The notes: a model not told the origin generated them from the sequence alone. Shown: positions 8,302 to 18,082, counted from the stretch's first letter. The stretch: DNA of 64,000 nt from Paenibacillus sp. Root52 (GCF_001426865.1 NZ_LMFO01000005.1:159737-223736); one strand, 5' to 3'. Translations and numbers: made by a program.

Positions 8302-9201
8302 ATGAAAGCCACTGTAGCCATTTGCACCTACAATAGAGCCTATGATCTAAGTGAATCCGTTCATAGTGCCATTCAGCAGCATGCTGAATTTGAGTATGAA
8401 ATTATCGTTATTGATAACAATTCAACCGATGATACCGCTAAGCTTGTACAGGAGATTCGGGCTAGCGAAGGTGGAGAGTGCGTCAAGTATGTACTGGAGA
8501 AGACACCTGGCTTGTCAGCAGCAAGGAATCGAGCGATTCGTGAAGCTCGCGGACAGTATATTCTTTTCTTAGATGATGATGCGATTGCATCTCCATTATG
8601 GATTCAGCACATTGTCGGTGTATTTGACAGTGATCAAGCTATCGGAGTGGTGGGCGGCAAGATCGAGCCTCTCTGGGAGAGCCGGAAGCCAGATTGGATA
8701 CCCAGTGAGAATCTATCCCTATACACGATTCTGGATTATGCGGATCATGTGGTGGAGATGCCGAGTCCATCGATTCCGTTTGGCGCCAATGTCGCCTTTC
8801 GTACACAGGTGTTTCGAGACATTGCCCCTTTTCGCGAAGACCTAGGCAGAGTAGGGAAGAACCTGTTATCTAATGAAGAGAGTGAGTTAATCGCTAGAAT
8901 CAGAGTACACCACAAAGTGTTTTATACACCCTTCGGATCAGTGCAACACAAGGTATCCAAAGAACGCACGACCAAGAACTGGTTTTTGCGTCGTGTGTTC
9001 TGGCAAGGGGTTAGTGATGCAGTTCGTAAAAAAGACAAGGGAGCTGTTCGGACACTGAAACACGCGATTCGCTTGGGTCAAGGTGTGGTTCGAGCGCTGC
9101 TGTGCATCTATAGCCCAAAGCGTTTTACCCGGCAACTCGCCCAGATCTGTTACCGGAATGGCCTGATTATCGGCATACTCAGATATAACAGTAAGGAATG
9201 A
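8302..9201 (+). CDS. Glycosyltransferase family 2
   Basis: 299-residue GT-A enzyme with TVAICTYNRAYDL (3-15), the IIVIDNNSTDDT motif (about 35-46), LSAARNRAIREA and YILFLDDDA (about 90-98, DxD metal site). The pattern is that of GT2 rhamnosyl-, galactosyl- or glucosyltransferases. It lies 26 bp after its upstream neighbour and 10 bp before the flippase gene, so it belongs to the same transcript. It is clearly distinct from the GT2 at 6.3 kb, so each probably makes its own linkage. Confidence 0.92.
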   Translation: MKATVAICTYNRAYDLSESVHSAIQQHAEFEYEIIVIDNNSTDDTAKLVQEIRASEGGECVKYVLEKTPGLSAARNRAIREARGQYILFLDDDAIASPLWIQHIVGVFDSDQAIGVVGGKIEPLWESRKPDWIPSENLSLYTILDYADHVVEMPSPSIPFGANVAFRTQVFRDIAPFREDLGRVGKNLLSNEESELIARIRVHHKVFYTPFGSVQHKVSKERTTKNWFLRRVFWQGVSDAVRKKDKGAVRTLKHAIRLGQGVVRALLCIYSPKRFTRQLAQICYRNGLIIGILRYNSKE

Positions 9202-9211
9202 GGAATAGTTC

Positions 9212-10582
9212 ATGTCACAACTCGCTCTCCCTAAACTCTTAAAAGGCAATGGTTTGTTACAGACCATTGTGCATACCAGTGGAACTAACGTCATTATTAT
9301 GGTCTTCACCACCATTACATCCATCATCACTTCACGTATGTTTGGCGTTGAAGGTAAAGGCGCCTTCTCAGCGATCCTATTCTGGCCGACATTTCTCATT
9401 GGTCTGGTCAGCTGGGGACTACCAACCTCGATTATCTATAATCTGAAACGTGAAGCTGCGGAGAAGAGTGCTGAGTATTTGCGGCTGAGCTTCATGGTTC
9501 AGATTCCGATTAGCTTCATTCTCGGAACGATTGCCTGGATCTTCATGCCTACATGGATGGCAGATTATCCCGCAGACGTCATTACGATTGCCCGCTGGTT
9601 TACCGTGACCAGTATTCCCGTGCTTATTCTCATTAATCTGCTATCTGCACTATCGCAGAGCCGTGACAGATTCCAGGTGTATAACGGTATTCGTTTATAT
9701 AACCCTGTGCTGAAAGTGGTTGTCATGGTTTCGTTGTGGTTACTTGGTGCGATGAGCATTGGCATCGCGTCTTTTGTATCCTTGGCAAGCTCCGTGGTTG
9801 TCGTTGCATGGGCAGTGTATACGCTCAGAGGCAGTTTGAAGTTTAAGTGGTTTCGCCAAGCGATCGATCGGAAGGCAGCTAAGAACCTATTTGGTTACGG
9901 GGGTCGAGTGTTTGGGGTAGAACTACTTGGCACGCTGTACACACAGTTTGACAAGATTATTATACTGGCTCTACTTACGCCGAGAGATTTTGGACTCTAT
10001 TCGGTCGTTTTTGCGTTGTCTCGCATCTATAATGCAGTGCAAAATGCGATAAGCAGCGTTGTGTTCCCCAAGGTCACTGGATTACCGCAGGATCAGGTGA
10101 TTCGTACGGTTGGGCGAGCGTTCCGACTTTCCTTAATCATCATGACCATTGTCGTTCTGCCAACGATGTTTATTGGCAATTGGCTGATGGGTGTTTTGTT
10201 TGGGAAGGAGTTTTTGGAGGCGAGTCAGGCATTTTATATTTTGGCGTTTGAATGCATTATTGGCGGTGGCTCGTGGATTCTCGCTTCTGCATTCAATGCT
10301 TTGGGAAGACCGGGACTGGTGATGATTAGACAGCTAATTGCGTTGTCCGTCACGATCGGTCTATTTTTTGTATTCACACCTTTATGGGGACTCAATGGCA
10401 TTGCGTTTGCTCTCCTAATTGGTTCTATCGTGCGGATGCTCGTTACCGTTGCAGCGATGAAGTTTGCATTTAAAGTGAAGTTCAGCAGCATGTTTTTTGA
10501 CAAAAAGGATTTGGCTTTCCTGTATGAACGGTTAAACAAAAAAAGAAGAGTCACCCAAGGAGGAGATGGAGATGCTGGCTAA
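9212..10582 (+). CDS. Polysaccharide flippase (Wzx, MOP superfamily)
   Basis: 456-residue polytopic membrane protein with about 12 to 14 hydrophobic segments and the pattern of MOP-superfamily oligosaccharide exporters (MFGVEGKGAFSAILFWPTF near the N-terminus and TLYTQFDKIIILALL in mid-protein). It is expected to flip undecaprenyl-linked EPS repeat units across the membrane for the Wzy polymerase. The coding end overlaps the next gene's start region by several bases. Its tail is charged (KKRRVTQGGDGDAG) and cytoplasmic. Confidence 0.92.
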   Translation: MSQLALPKLLKGNGLLQTIVHTSGTNVIIMVFTTITSIITSRMFGVEGKGAFSAILFWPTFLIGLVSWGLPTSIIYNLKREAAEKSAEYLRLSFMVQIPISFILGTIAWIFMPTWMADYPADVITIARWFTVTSIPVLILINLLSALSQSRDRFQVYNGIRLYNPVLKVVVMVSLWLLGAMSIGIASFVSLASSVVVVAWAVYTLRGSLKFKWFRQAIDRKAAKNLFGYGGRVFGVELLGTLYTQFDKIIILALLTPRDFGLYSVVFALSRIYNAVQNAISSVVFPKVTGLPQDQVIRTVGRAFRLSLIIMTIVVLPTMFIGNWLMGVLFGKEFLEASQAFYILAFECIIGGGSWILASAFNALGRPGLVMIRQLIALSVTIGLFFVFTPLWGLNGIAFALLIGSIVRMLVTVAAMKFAFKVKFSSMFFDKKDLAFLYERLNKKRRVTQGGDGDAG

Positions 10583-11600
10583 TCCCAACATTCACCCGAT
10601 GGAAGAGTTGAAGAGACATTTAAGGCAGATTCTAGATGTCATCCCACCGCAATCGGAGATATTTTATATCGACTATCCTGTGTACAACAATGGTGGGGAT
10701 CTGCTCATTATGAAAGGCACGGAGGCCTTCTTCAAAGATAACGATATTCGTGTTCTCCAGAGATACAGTGTATGGGATGTTCCTTTTCCGCTCAATATTC
10801 CCAAAGATGCCATCATTGTAATGCAAGGTGGAGGGAATTTTGGTGACTTATATCCCGTTCATCAGAAGATGCGAGAGAAGATTATTGCAGGCCATCCAAA
10901 GAATCGCATTGTGATATTGCCGCAGACGATTTTTTTCAAAAGCGACATTGAGCTGAAAAAGACAGCAAAAGTGCTTAATTTTCATAAAGATCTACATTTC
11001 TATGTTAGAGATCAGACCACCTATGAGCTGGCTCTGAAGGAATTTAATCAGACGAGTGTATATCTCTGCCCGGATATGGCACATCAACTCTGGCCGATTC
11101 AGCCCAAAGGTAAGGCGGTTCTGGATCGACTATTTTTTTTCAGGGAAGATATTGAGAAGAACAAAGAACAGCTCAAATATGAATCAGCCGCTAAAGGGGA
11201 TGGAGCATTTCTAGATTGGAACACGCTATACAACCGGGTGGATCGCAAAATCATTCGCATGGTGACATCCAGTCTGAAAGCTCGTAATACCTTCTTGCCT
11301 GTTCAATGGTTCTGGTCGAAGTACTCCGACTATATGGTACATAAGGCTATCAAGAACTTCTCGAAATACAAAAATGTGACGACCTCTAGGTTGCATGGGC
11401 ACATTCTGGCATGTTTGCTCGATCAACCGAACGTGCTATTAGATAACTCGTATGGCAAAAACTCCAACTACTATTGGGCATGGACGCGCAACAATCCCAA
11501 AGGCATATTGGAGTCGGGTCAGACGGACACGTATAGCAAATCGGTGGATAAAACCAAAGCCAATGGCTCCGTTGCATTGTCCGATGGTACGGCGTTATGA
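10572..11600 (+). CDS. Polysaccharide pyruvyltransferase family protein
   Basis: Adds a pyruvate ketal from phosphoenolpyruvate to a sugar of the EPS unit, making the polymer acidic. The 342-residue protein shows the family signature: DYPVYNNGGDLLIMKG near the N-terminus, VMQGGGNFGDLYP, LPQTIFF, LCPDMAHQLW, and TSRLHGHILACLL followed by LLDNSYGKN. ATG 10572 is preferred over ATG 10566 because AAGGAGG at 10557-10563 is spaced 8 nt from it and only 2 nt from the other. The stop overlaps manC by 4 bp. Confidence 0.92.
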   Translation: MLANPNIHPMEELKRHLRQILDVIPPQSEIFYIDYPVYNNGGDLLIMKGTEAFFKDNDIRVLQRYSVWDVPFPLNIPKDAIIVMQGGGNFGDLYPVHQKMREKIIAGHPKNRIVILPQTIFFKSDIELKKTAKVLNFHKDLHFYVRDQTTYELALKEFNQTSVYLCPDMAHQLWPIQPKGKAVLDRLFFFREDIEKNKEQLKYESAAKGDGAFLDWNTLYNRVDRKIIRMVTSSLKARNTFLPVQWFWSKYSDYMVHKAIKNFSKYKNVTTSRLHGHILACLLDQPNVLLDNSYGKNSNYYWAWTRNNPKGILESGQTDTYSKSVDKTKANGSVALSDGTAL

Positions 11601-13015
11601 GAAGCATTCTATTATCTGGTGGATCAGGCAAACGACTCTGGCCATTGTCCAATGATTCCAGATCCAAGCAATTTCTGAAAGTTCTACGTAATCCCGAGGG
11701 TAGACCGGAATCCATGGTACAGCGGGTTTGGCGGCAGCTCGGTCAATCTGGACTTGCGTCTGAGGCGCTTGTAGCCACAAGTTTACCTCAAGTTGAGATT
11801 CTGACTGCACAGCTTGGCGATGACGTGAAGCTGATTGTTGAGCCTGAGCGTAGAGATACGTTTCCATCGATCGCACTTGCGGCTTCGTATCTGTATTCCG
11901 TGGAAAGTGTGAGTTTACATGAGACGATTGCCGTACTACCCGTTGATCCTTTTGTGGAAAAAGAGTTCTTCGATGTGCTGGCAACCTTGCCAGATCTGCT
12001 CGATAAGTCGGGTGCGGATCTTGCGCTGATGGGTGTGGTGCCCACCTACCCTTCAGAGAAATATGGGTATATTATTCCGGAGAATACATCCTCTGAGAAT
12101 AAGGAGTCCAACCGCAATAGTAAGTTCTACGATGATAAGCAAGATCGTTACGTTAACGTAGCGAAGTTTCAAGAGAAACCCTGCGAATCCGATGCAGCCG
12201 CCATGATTGAACAGGCTGCCTTATGGAATTGCGGGGTTTTTGCGTTCAAGTTAGGTTATCTGATCAATCTACTCATTGATATGGAGCTGCCTATTCAATA
12301 CGACGAGATACTGAAGCAGTATGGACGACTACACAAGATTAGCTTCGATTATCAGGTTGTCGAGCAGGCAAGCCACATTATTGCTGTGCCCTACGATGGC
12401 TACTGGAAAGACCTTGGAACATGGAACACACTCACGGAGGAGATGAATGCTCCAATTGTGGGCAAGGGATGGATCACAGCGGATTCAACCAATACCCATC
12501 TCATCAACGAATTGAATATTCCGGTGGCTATCCTCGGTCTCTCCGACATTGTGGTAGCGGTTAGCCCTGACGGCATTCTAGTCAGTGATAAGGATGCAAG
12601 TCCGCGAATTAAGGAAATTGTGAAGCATGAAGATCAGCGCCCCATGTATGAGGAACGTAGATGGGGCTGTTATCGCGTGCTTGATTATACAAGGAATGAG
12701 GGCGGTGACGAGGTATTAACCAAACGCATCTGCATCAGCCCCGAACGAAATCTGAGTTATCAATATCATCGACTGCGCAATGAAGTGTGGACAGTGGTAT
12801 CCGGAACGGGCGAACTCATTCTGGACGGTGTAAGTCGAATGATCCGTCAGGGGGATACGGTCATTATTGATCGAGGAATGCTGCATTCCGTCAAAGCCTT
12901 CTCGGAGCTTGAGATTATTGAGGTTCAGATCGGTAGTCAATTGATCGAGGAAGACATTGTTCGGGTTGCTACACAGTGGCAGGACATCGTGAAAACGTAT
13001 GTTAAGCATGCCTAA
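11597..13015 (+). CDS. manC: Mannose-1-phosphate guanylyltransferase (ManC, possibly with isomerase domain)
   Basis: Makes GDP-mannose for EPS mannosyl transfer. The 472-residue protein has an N-terminal GT-A nucleotidyltransferase domain beginning LLSGGSGKRLWPLS (5-18) with FQEKP and a WNCGVFAF motif, and a C-terminal cupin domain (about 350-470; RRWGCYRVLDY, SYQYHRLRNEVWTVVSG) of the mannose-6-phosphate isomerase type II class. The His-rich cupin core keeps likely metal ligands. The start overlaps the pyruvyltransferase gene by 4 bp. Dual isomerase activity is possible but not shown by sequence alone. Confidence 0.93.
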   Translation: MRSILLSGGSGKRLWPLSNDSRSKQFLKVLRNPEGRPESMVQRVWRQLGQSGLASEALVATSLPQVEILTAQLGDDVKLIVEPERRDTFPSIALAASYLYSVESVSLHETIAVLPVDPFVEKEFFDVLATLPDLLDKSGADLALMGVVPTYPSEKYGYIIPENTSSENKESNRNSKFYDDKQDRYVNVAKFQEKPCESDAAAMIEQAALWNCGVFAFKLGYLINLLIDMELPIQYDEILKQYGRLHKISFDYQVVEQASHIIAVPYDGYWKDLGTWNTLTEEMNAPIVGKGWITADSTNTHLINELNIPVAILGLSDIVVAVSPDGILVSDKDASPRIKEIVKHEDQRPMYEERRWGCYRVLDYTRNEGGDEVLTKRICISPERNLSYQYHRLRNEVWTVVSGTGELILDGVSRMIRQGDTVIIDRGMLHSVKAFSELEIIEVQIGSQLIEEDIVRVATQWQDIVKTYVKHA

Positions 13016-13045
13016 CAACTACTTAGGAAGATGGGGGATATGGCG

Positions 13046-14377
13046 ATGAATATTACAGTGATTGGAACGGGGTATGTAGGTTTAGTTTCGGGTGTGTGCT
13101 TCTCTGAGATTGGAAACAACGTTATCTGTGTAGATAATAATCCGGACAAAGTTGCGCTGCTTAGAGAAGGTAATGTGCCTATTTATGAGCCAGGACTGAA
13201 AGAACTAATGAATGCCAATGTGAAAGCAGGCAGATTATCATTCACCGAAGATATCGGTGAGGCGATTAACCGCTCAGACATCATTATAATCGCTGTAGGT
13301 ACACCTTCCTTGCCGAATGGTGAGGCCAACTTAAGTTACGTTGAACTTGTTGCCAAACAAATTGGTTCTCATATTGATAGTTACAAAATAATTATGACTA
13401 AAAGCACGGTTCCTGTCGGAACAAACGACCGGATCCAAGAATGGATTAGCAGTTTGACTCAGCATGCATTTGATATGGCATCGGTTCCTGAGTTTTTGCG
13501 TGAAGGAACTGCGGTGAAGGACACGTTATACCCTGATCGGATTGTCATTGGAACAGCTAGTGAGCGTGCTGTTGCGACGCTTAAGGAGCTGCATCAGCCT
13601 TTGACGGATCAGATCATTACTACGGATATTCGATCCGCAGAGATGATTAAGTATGCATCCAATGCCTTTTTGGCAACCAAAATATCCTTTATCAATGAAA
13701 TTTCAAATATCTGTGAGAAGGTGGGGGCAGACGTCAGTCGAGTTGCTGAAGGTATGGGGTATGACAAGCGGATTGGCTCTTCCTTCCTAAAAGCAGGCAT
13801 TGGCTATGGTGGCTCATGCTTCCCTAAAGATACACAAGCGCTGATTCAAATTGCAGGCAATGTCGATTATGACTTTAAATTGTTGAAATCAGTAGTCGAA
13901 GTGAATAAGGATCAGCGTTTCAACGTCATTCGTAAACTAGAAGAGGCATTGGATGTACTGGATGGCAAACAAATTGCGGTGTGGGGCCTCGCCTTCAAAC
14001 CGGATACGGATGATGTACGGGATGCGCCAGCGATTGAGATTATTCAGCGCCTGCTAGATCAGGGAGCGACGGTTAAAGCTTACGATCCTATAGCTACAGA
14101 GAATTTCCGGAAGGAGGTCGATTCACCAGCAATCTCATGGGCTTCAAGTGCGATGGAAGCTGCTCGGGATGCTCATGCACTCTGTGTCCTGACCGAATGG
14201 AAGGAATTCATGGAGGTTGATCTGGCTGAACTAGCTGCACATATGGATCAACCGATTCTCATCGATGGAAGAAATATATATGAAGAAGATCAGATTAAGG
14301 ATACACCATTTCAATATTACTCCGTTGGACGTCCTGGCTTGACCAATATCGATGGTAGAAAAACAGCAGTTCTGTGA
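13046..14377 (+). CDS. ugd: UDP-glucose 6-dehydrogenase
   Basis: NAD-dependent oxidation of UDP-glucose to UDP-glucuronate, providing the uronic acid of an acidic EPS. The 443-residue protein has the NAD fold GTGYVGL near the N-terminus, the GTPS motif, the catalytic loop GYGGSCFPKD with nucleophile Cys about 258, and the C-terminal AVWGLAFKPDTDDVRDAPA motif. Start ATG 13046 gives the usual MNITVIGTGYVG N-terminus and is well spaced from GGGGG at 13033-13037; ATG 13031 lies too near any ribosome site. It uses the UDP-glucose made by GalU encoded in the same operon. Confidence 0.95.
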   Translation: MNITVIGTGYVGLVSGVCFSEIGNNVICVDNNPDKVALLREGNVPIYEPGLKELMNANVKAGRLSFTEDIGEAINRSDIIIIAVGTPSLPNGEANLSYVELVAKQIGSHIDSYKIIMTKSTVPVGTNDRIQEWISSLTQHAFDMASVPEFLREGTAVKDTLYPDRIVIGTASERAVATLKELHQPLTDQIITTDIRSAEMIKYASNAFLATKISFINEISNICEKVGADVSRVAEGMGYDKRIGSSFLKAGIGYGGSCFPKDTQALIQIAGNVDYDFKLLKSVVEVNKDQRFNVIRKLEEALDVLDGKQIAVWGLAFKPDTDDVRDAPAIEIIQRLLDQGATVKAYDPIATENFRKEVDSPAISWASSAMEAARDAHALCVLTEWKEFMEVDLAELAAHMDQPILIDGRNIYEEDQIKDTPFQYYSVGRPGLTNIDGRKTAVL

Positions 14378-14391
14378 CCGGAGGCATGAAC

Positions 14392-15318
14392 ATGAAACTC
14401 AAACGGGGAATCCAAATTTCGTTAGTGATTCTGTCTCTCATGATAGCGATTGTGCTCGGTTATGCAGTCTATCTGTATCTTAACGTTAAATCGGCTGCAA
14501 ATGACATCTATGAGCCCCGGGAACCGGTCAAACAGGTATCTATCGTGGATAACAGGGGAGGCGGTGGATTCCCCATCGATTTGGAGAACGAGGAACCGTT
14601 CAATGCCCTAATTCTAGGTGTTGATACACGTGCCAATGATCATGGACGCTCTGACACCATGATTGTGCTCAGTGTGAATCCAGCTCAAAAGTCCGTACTC
14701 ATGTTCAATATTCCTCGCGATACTCGCACCAGTATCGTGGGGCGTGGAACAGAGGACAAAATCAACCATGCCTATGCCTTTGGCGGCGTAAATATGTCTG
14801 TGCAAACCGTTGAGCAATTCCTCGGTGTACCAATGCACTATTATTTGAAGGTGGATATGGAAGGATTTGCGCGAGTTATTGATTTAGTTGGTGGTGTAGA
14901 TGTGGAAAATCCATTTGCTTTTGAATATGAGGGCTATCAATTCGACAAGGGTACGATTCACTTGGATGGTGCGAATGCGTTGGGTTTCTCTCGCATGCGT
15001 TATGAGGACCCGAAGGGTGATCTGGGACGTAATGACCGGCAACGGGAAATTATTAAACAGGTATTGAAAAGCACGGTGCAAGTCTCCACGGTGTTTCAGT
15101 TGGAGTCACTGCTTGGAGAAGTGAGCGAACATGTCAAAACAGATGTTTCGTTTGATGAAATGAAGCATATGCTCACCAAATATCGTAACGTGCTGGAGCA
15201 TGTCGAATCGGTTGAAATTAAAGGCACTGGCAAAAAAATAGACGGAGTATATTATTACATGGTGGAACAGTCTGAAAAAGATCGTATACATCAGTTGATC
15301 AAAGAACACTCCGGGTAA
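14392..15318 (+). CDS. LytR-CpsA-Psr (LCP) family glycopolymer transferase
   Basis: Membrane-anchored extracytoplasmic enzyme of 308 residues that transfers undecaprenyl-linked glycopolymers to a cell-wall acceptor. There is one N-terminal membrane helix (about 8-28). The LCP domain shows NALILGVDTRANDHGRSDTM, FNIPRDTRTSI, KINHAYAFGG, DLVGGVDVENP and LGFSRMRYEDPKGDLGRNDR, with the conserved Asp and Arg residues that bind the lipid pyrophosphate. ATG 14392 is chosen because GGAGG ends 7 nt upstream. In this operon it may tether the EPS to peptidoglycan. Confidence 0.93.
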   Translation: MKLKRGIQISLVILSLMIAIVLGYAVYLYLNVKSAANDIYEPREPVKQVSIVDNRGGGGFPIDLENEEPFNALILGVDTRANDHGRSDTMIVLSVNPAQKSVLMFNIPRDTRTSIVGRGTEDKINHAYAFGGVNMSVQTVEQFLGVPMHYYLKVDMEGFARVIDLVGGVDVENPFAFEYEGYQFDKGTIHLDGANALGFSRMRYEDPKGDLGRNDRQREIIKQVLKSTVQVSTVFQLESLLGEVSEHVKTDVSFDEMKHMLTKYRNVLEHVESVEIKGTGKKIDGVYYYMVEQSEKDRIHQLIKEHSG

Positions 15319-15339
15319 ATGGAAATGGGGGTGAACCAC

Positions 15340-17463
15340 ATGCGTAGGTTCAGGCTACCTAAATTATTACTGATCGTAGTGCTAATGTACACACTCATGA
15401 TTCCAACAACGACAAATGTAGTTCAGTCTGCTGAGAGTTATCAATGGAGTTCGATCCCCGTTGGCGGTGGAGGTTACGTCACAGGGATAGTTATTCACCC
15501 TACCGAGCCTGACTTAATCTATGCTCGTACAGACATCGGAGGCGTATACCGACTCGATCCGGCGAATAACAGATGGATTCCGTTACTGGATCATATTGAA
15601 TCAAATGAAAGCAATCTGTACGGTATGGATGGAATTGCGCTGGATCATCAGAATCCGAATATCATCTATGTTGCTGCTGGGAAGTATGCGAATGGCAGCC
15701 CGAGTGATGTGCTGAAATCGACAGACCGTGGTGCAACGTGGATACGAACCGGATTGAATCTGCGTAATGTCTCTAATGGTAATATTCATAGAGCCATGGG
15801 TGAGAACATTGCAGTTAATCCAACAAGCTCAAGCTTTCTGCATGTCGGTACGAGATACAACGGTTTATATGTATCCAATAACGGAGGAAGCACCTGGAGC
15901 CATGTACGAGAAGTGCCTTATGGCATTGCAGGACAGGGAATTCGCAGCGTTGTCTATGGGGTTAATCCATCAGCTAAGCATGAGCAAGTCGTGTATGCAG
16001 GAATCAGAGGTGTAGGCATTTTCTCCAAAATGAAACGAAGTAATGGGGTGGTGGCCTGGGAGCTCATCCGGAACAGTCCAGATAGCGTAGCGCGGATGAC
16101 CGTTTCCAAAAGTGGGGTTTTGTATGCCACTACCGATAACAAAGGTGTCTTTAAATACAACGGCAGACAGTGGACCAATATTACTCCGAGTTCGGCCTAC
16201 TCATCCTATTATGGGATCAGTATAGATCCTTCAAATGATAATCACATCTTGGCTGCTGTTCGAACGGGTGGCAGTAACTTACCATTGTATCGCTCCACGA
16301 ATGGTGGGCAGACCTGGGTTAATGTAAACAAAACGTTGAACGACAGACCGTCATGGTGGACACCGAATATGTTCTTTTCTGCAACAGCAAGTGTTGTATT
16401 TGATCCTCATCATCCCGGCAGAGTATACGTTTCCGATTGGTCAGGTGTCTATAAGACAGATAATATTACGGCACAGAATACGCAATGGGATGCGATTACA
16501 GATGGGCATGAGGAGCTTGTGGCATTAGCTGGTTCAGCACCACCAAAAGGAACTCCTTTCTTTAGTGGTGTCGCAGACCAGACTGGATTTGCCCATTCGG
16601 ATGTCTATCGTACACCGACTAGAAAGTTGCAGCTTGAAGGTATGAAAGAAGTGGTCAGTATCGACTATCACGAAGCTGACCCGAATCAGATGATTTTCTT
16701 GGGCAGTAACGATTGGTATGGAACCATTACCCAACTGTTTATTTCATCAGATAGTGGTCAGACTGCTACTGCTGTGAATGTACCTGATGGCTCCAAATTG
16801 GGGCGTGTCGCATACTCAGCCACGAACCCGAATTTGATCATTTATTTGCCGCAAACCGGCAAAGCCGTAAGGAGCACGAATAAGGGAGCAAGCTGGCAGA
16901 GTATGACCGGGCTGCCATCCAATGAAAATGATGCAGATACGATATTCACATATAATGAGAGACTCGCTGGAGATCGAATCAACGGTAATAAGTTTTATAT
17001 GTATTCCGCGGGTCATCTGTACCGCACGACCAATGGAGGAGCGAATTGGTATAAAGCCAACTCCAGCCGATTGCCGAGCGGCGGGAAAATTAAGGTGGAG
17101 GCTGCACCAGGATTGGGGAATGTAGTTTGGGTTAGCCTGGGGGATGCCGGATTGTATGCTTCTAGCAGCTCTGGCACTACATTTACCAAATTGCCTAATG
17201 TGCAGTCGTCTGAATTATTTGCTTTTGGCAAAGGAAAACCAGGTACGCTTAATCCTGCAGTGTTTATCTATGGAACCGTCAATAACGTAAAAGGGTTTTA
17301 CCGTTCCGATAATATGGGACTGACCTGGCAGAACATCTCACCAGCTACCGGAATCGGTCTTGGAAATGAACCCCAAGTGCTGGAAGCGGATCGCCAGACG
17401 TATGGGAAGGTCTATGTAGGTACGAACGGTCGAGGTTTATTTACAGGCTCTATCGCCCAGTGA
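15340..17463 (+). CDS. Secreted GH74-like beta-propeller protein, putative EPS glycosidase
   Basis: The 707-residue protein begins with a signal peptide (positive RRFRLPK, hydrophobic core to about 24, cleavage near QSAES). The mature start WSSIPVGGGGYVTGI...HPTEP...YARTDIGG matches the opening of GH74 xyloglucanases, including the catalytic Asp in TDIGG (residue 65). A second candidate Asp lies in SGVADQTGF (residue 413), where GH74 enzymes have G-D-x-GGF. Several BNR-like turns (STDRGATW, SNNGGSTW, STNGGQTW, TTNGGANW) mark the propeller blades. ATG 15340 is supported by GGGGGTGA 6 nt upstream. Substrate is unknown; location in the operon suggests trimming of the EPS. Confidence 0.75.
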   Translation: MRRFRLPKLLLIVVLMYTLMIPTTTNVVQSAESYQWSSIPVGGGGYVTGIVIHPTEPDLIYARTDIGGVYRLDPANNRWIPLLDHIESNESNLYGMDGIALDHQNPNIIYVAAGKYANGSPSDVLKSTDRGATWIRTGLNLRNVSNGNIHRAMGENIAVNPTSSSFLHVGTRYNGLYVSNNGGSTWSHVREVPYGIAGQGIRSVVYGVNPSAKHEQVVYAGIRGVGIFSKMKRSNGVVAWELIRNSPDSVARMTVSKSGVLYATTDNKGVFKYNGRQWTNITPSSAYSSYYGISIDPSNDNHILAAVRTGGSNLPLYRSTNGGQTWVNVNKTLNDRPSWWTPNMFFSATASVVFDPHHPGRVYVSDWSGVYKTDNITAQNTQWDAITDGHEELVALAGSAPPKGTPFFSGVADQTGFAHSDVYRTPTRKLQLEGMKEVVSIDYHEADPNQMIFLGSNDWYGTITQLFISSDSGQTATAVNVPDGSKLGRVAYSATNPNLIIYLPQTGKAVRSTNKGASWQSMTGLPSNENDADTIFTYNERLAGDRINGNKFYMYSAGHLYRTTNGGANWYKANSSRLPSGGKIKVEAAPGLGNVVWVSLGDAGLYASSSSGTTFTKLPNVQSSELFAFGKGKPGTLNPAVFIYGTVNNVKGFYRSDNMGLTWQNISPATGIGLGNEPQVLEADRQTYGKVYVGTNGRGLFTGSIAQ

Positions 17464-17497
17464 TCTGTAGTGAGTTTGGTGAACATTAGAAAGAGAG

Positions 17498-18082
17498 ATG
17501 AAAGCGGTGATTACAATATTAGTAGAGGAGGGTTCACGGCGTAGGCGACATCATCATAAGCGGAGAAAATGGGGATACTTGCTTACCACGCTTATGATCG
17601 TGTCATGGATTTTGTTCATCTGGTCAATGTCGGCACAGTCGTATCAGGAGCAGACGATTCAGCCGTGGCTGCGTCAATGGTCTGGAGACATTCAATGGCT
17701 GTTAGCATTGCCTGATATCCAGTTCACCTATGGCGAGCATCATTATTCACTCAATGAACGACCTTTAGACTTTGCCGAGTTTGTATTTCGCAAAAGTGCG
17801 CATGTATTCGTGTATGCCGTACTGGGTGTACTTGTATACTGTGGGATGCGTTACCTAAGAAAAAGAACGATAACCAGTGTTGGGATTGCGCTGGTTGTGG
17901 TTGCCGTCATTGCCGCAGTGGATGAGTACATTCAGCATTTCAATCCTAGCCGAACAGCTTCTATTCGAGATGTTGGAGTAGATCTAATTGGCGGCTTTTG
18001 CGGTGTGATGTTATGGTTAGCAGGCGTAGCGATTTATCGGAAATTAGGGTCAAGAGGTATCCGGAAGCGCTCTGAGCGGTGA
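17498..18082 (+). CDS. VanZ-like family membrane protein
   Basis: 194-residue membrane protein with a very basic N-terminus (RRRRHHHKRRK, about 14-24), a first helix (about 26-44), and further hydrophobic helices. The C-terminal half carries the VanZ-family pattern: FVFRKSAHVFVYAVLG, then DEYIQHFNPSRTASIRDVGVD and a final helix. VanZ-like proteins modify sensitivity to glycopeptides by an unknown mechanism and are often near wall-polymer genes. It follows the GH74-like gene by 34 bp and may end the EPS operon. The exact start is uncertain because the ribosome site (AGAAAGAG) is weak. Confidence 0.85.
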   Translation: MKAVITILVEEGSRRRRHHHKRRKWGYLLTTLMIVSWILFIWSMSAQSYQEQTIQPWLRQWSGDIQWLLALPDIQFTYGEHHYSLNERPLDFAEFVFRKSAHVFVYAVLGVLVYCGMRYLRKRTITSVGIALVVVAVIAAVDEYIQHFNPSRTASIRDVGVDLIGGFCGVMLWLAGVAIYRKLGSRGIRKRSER

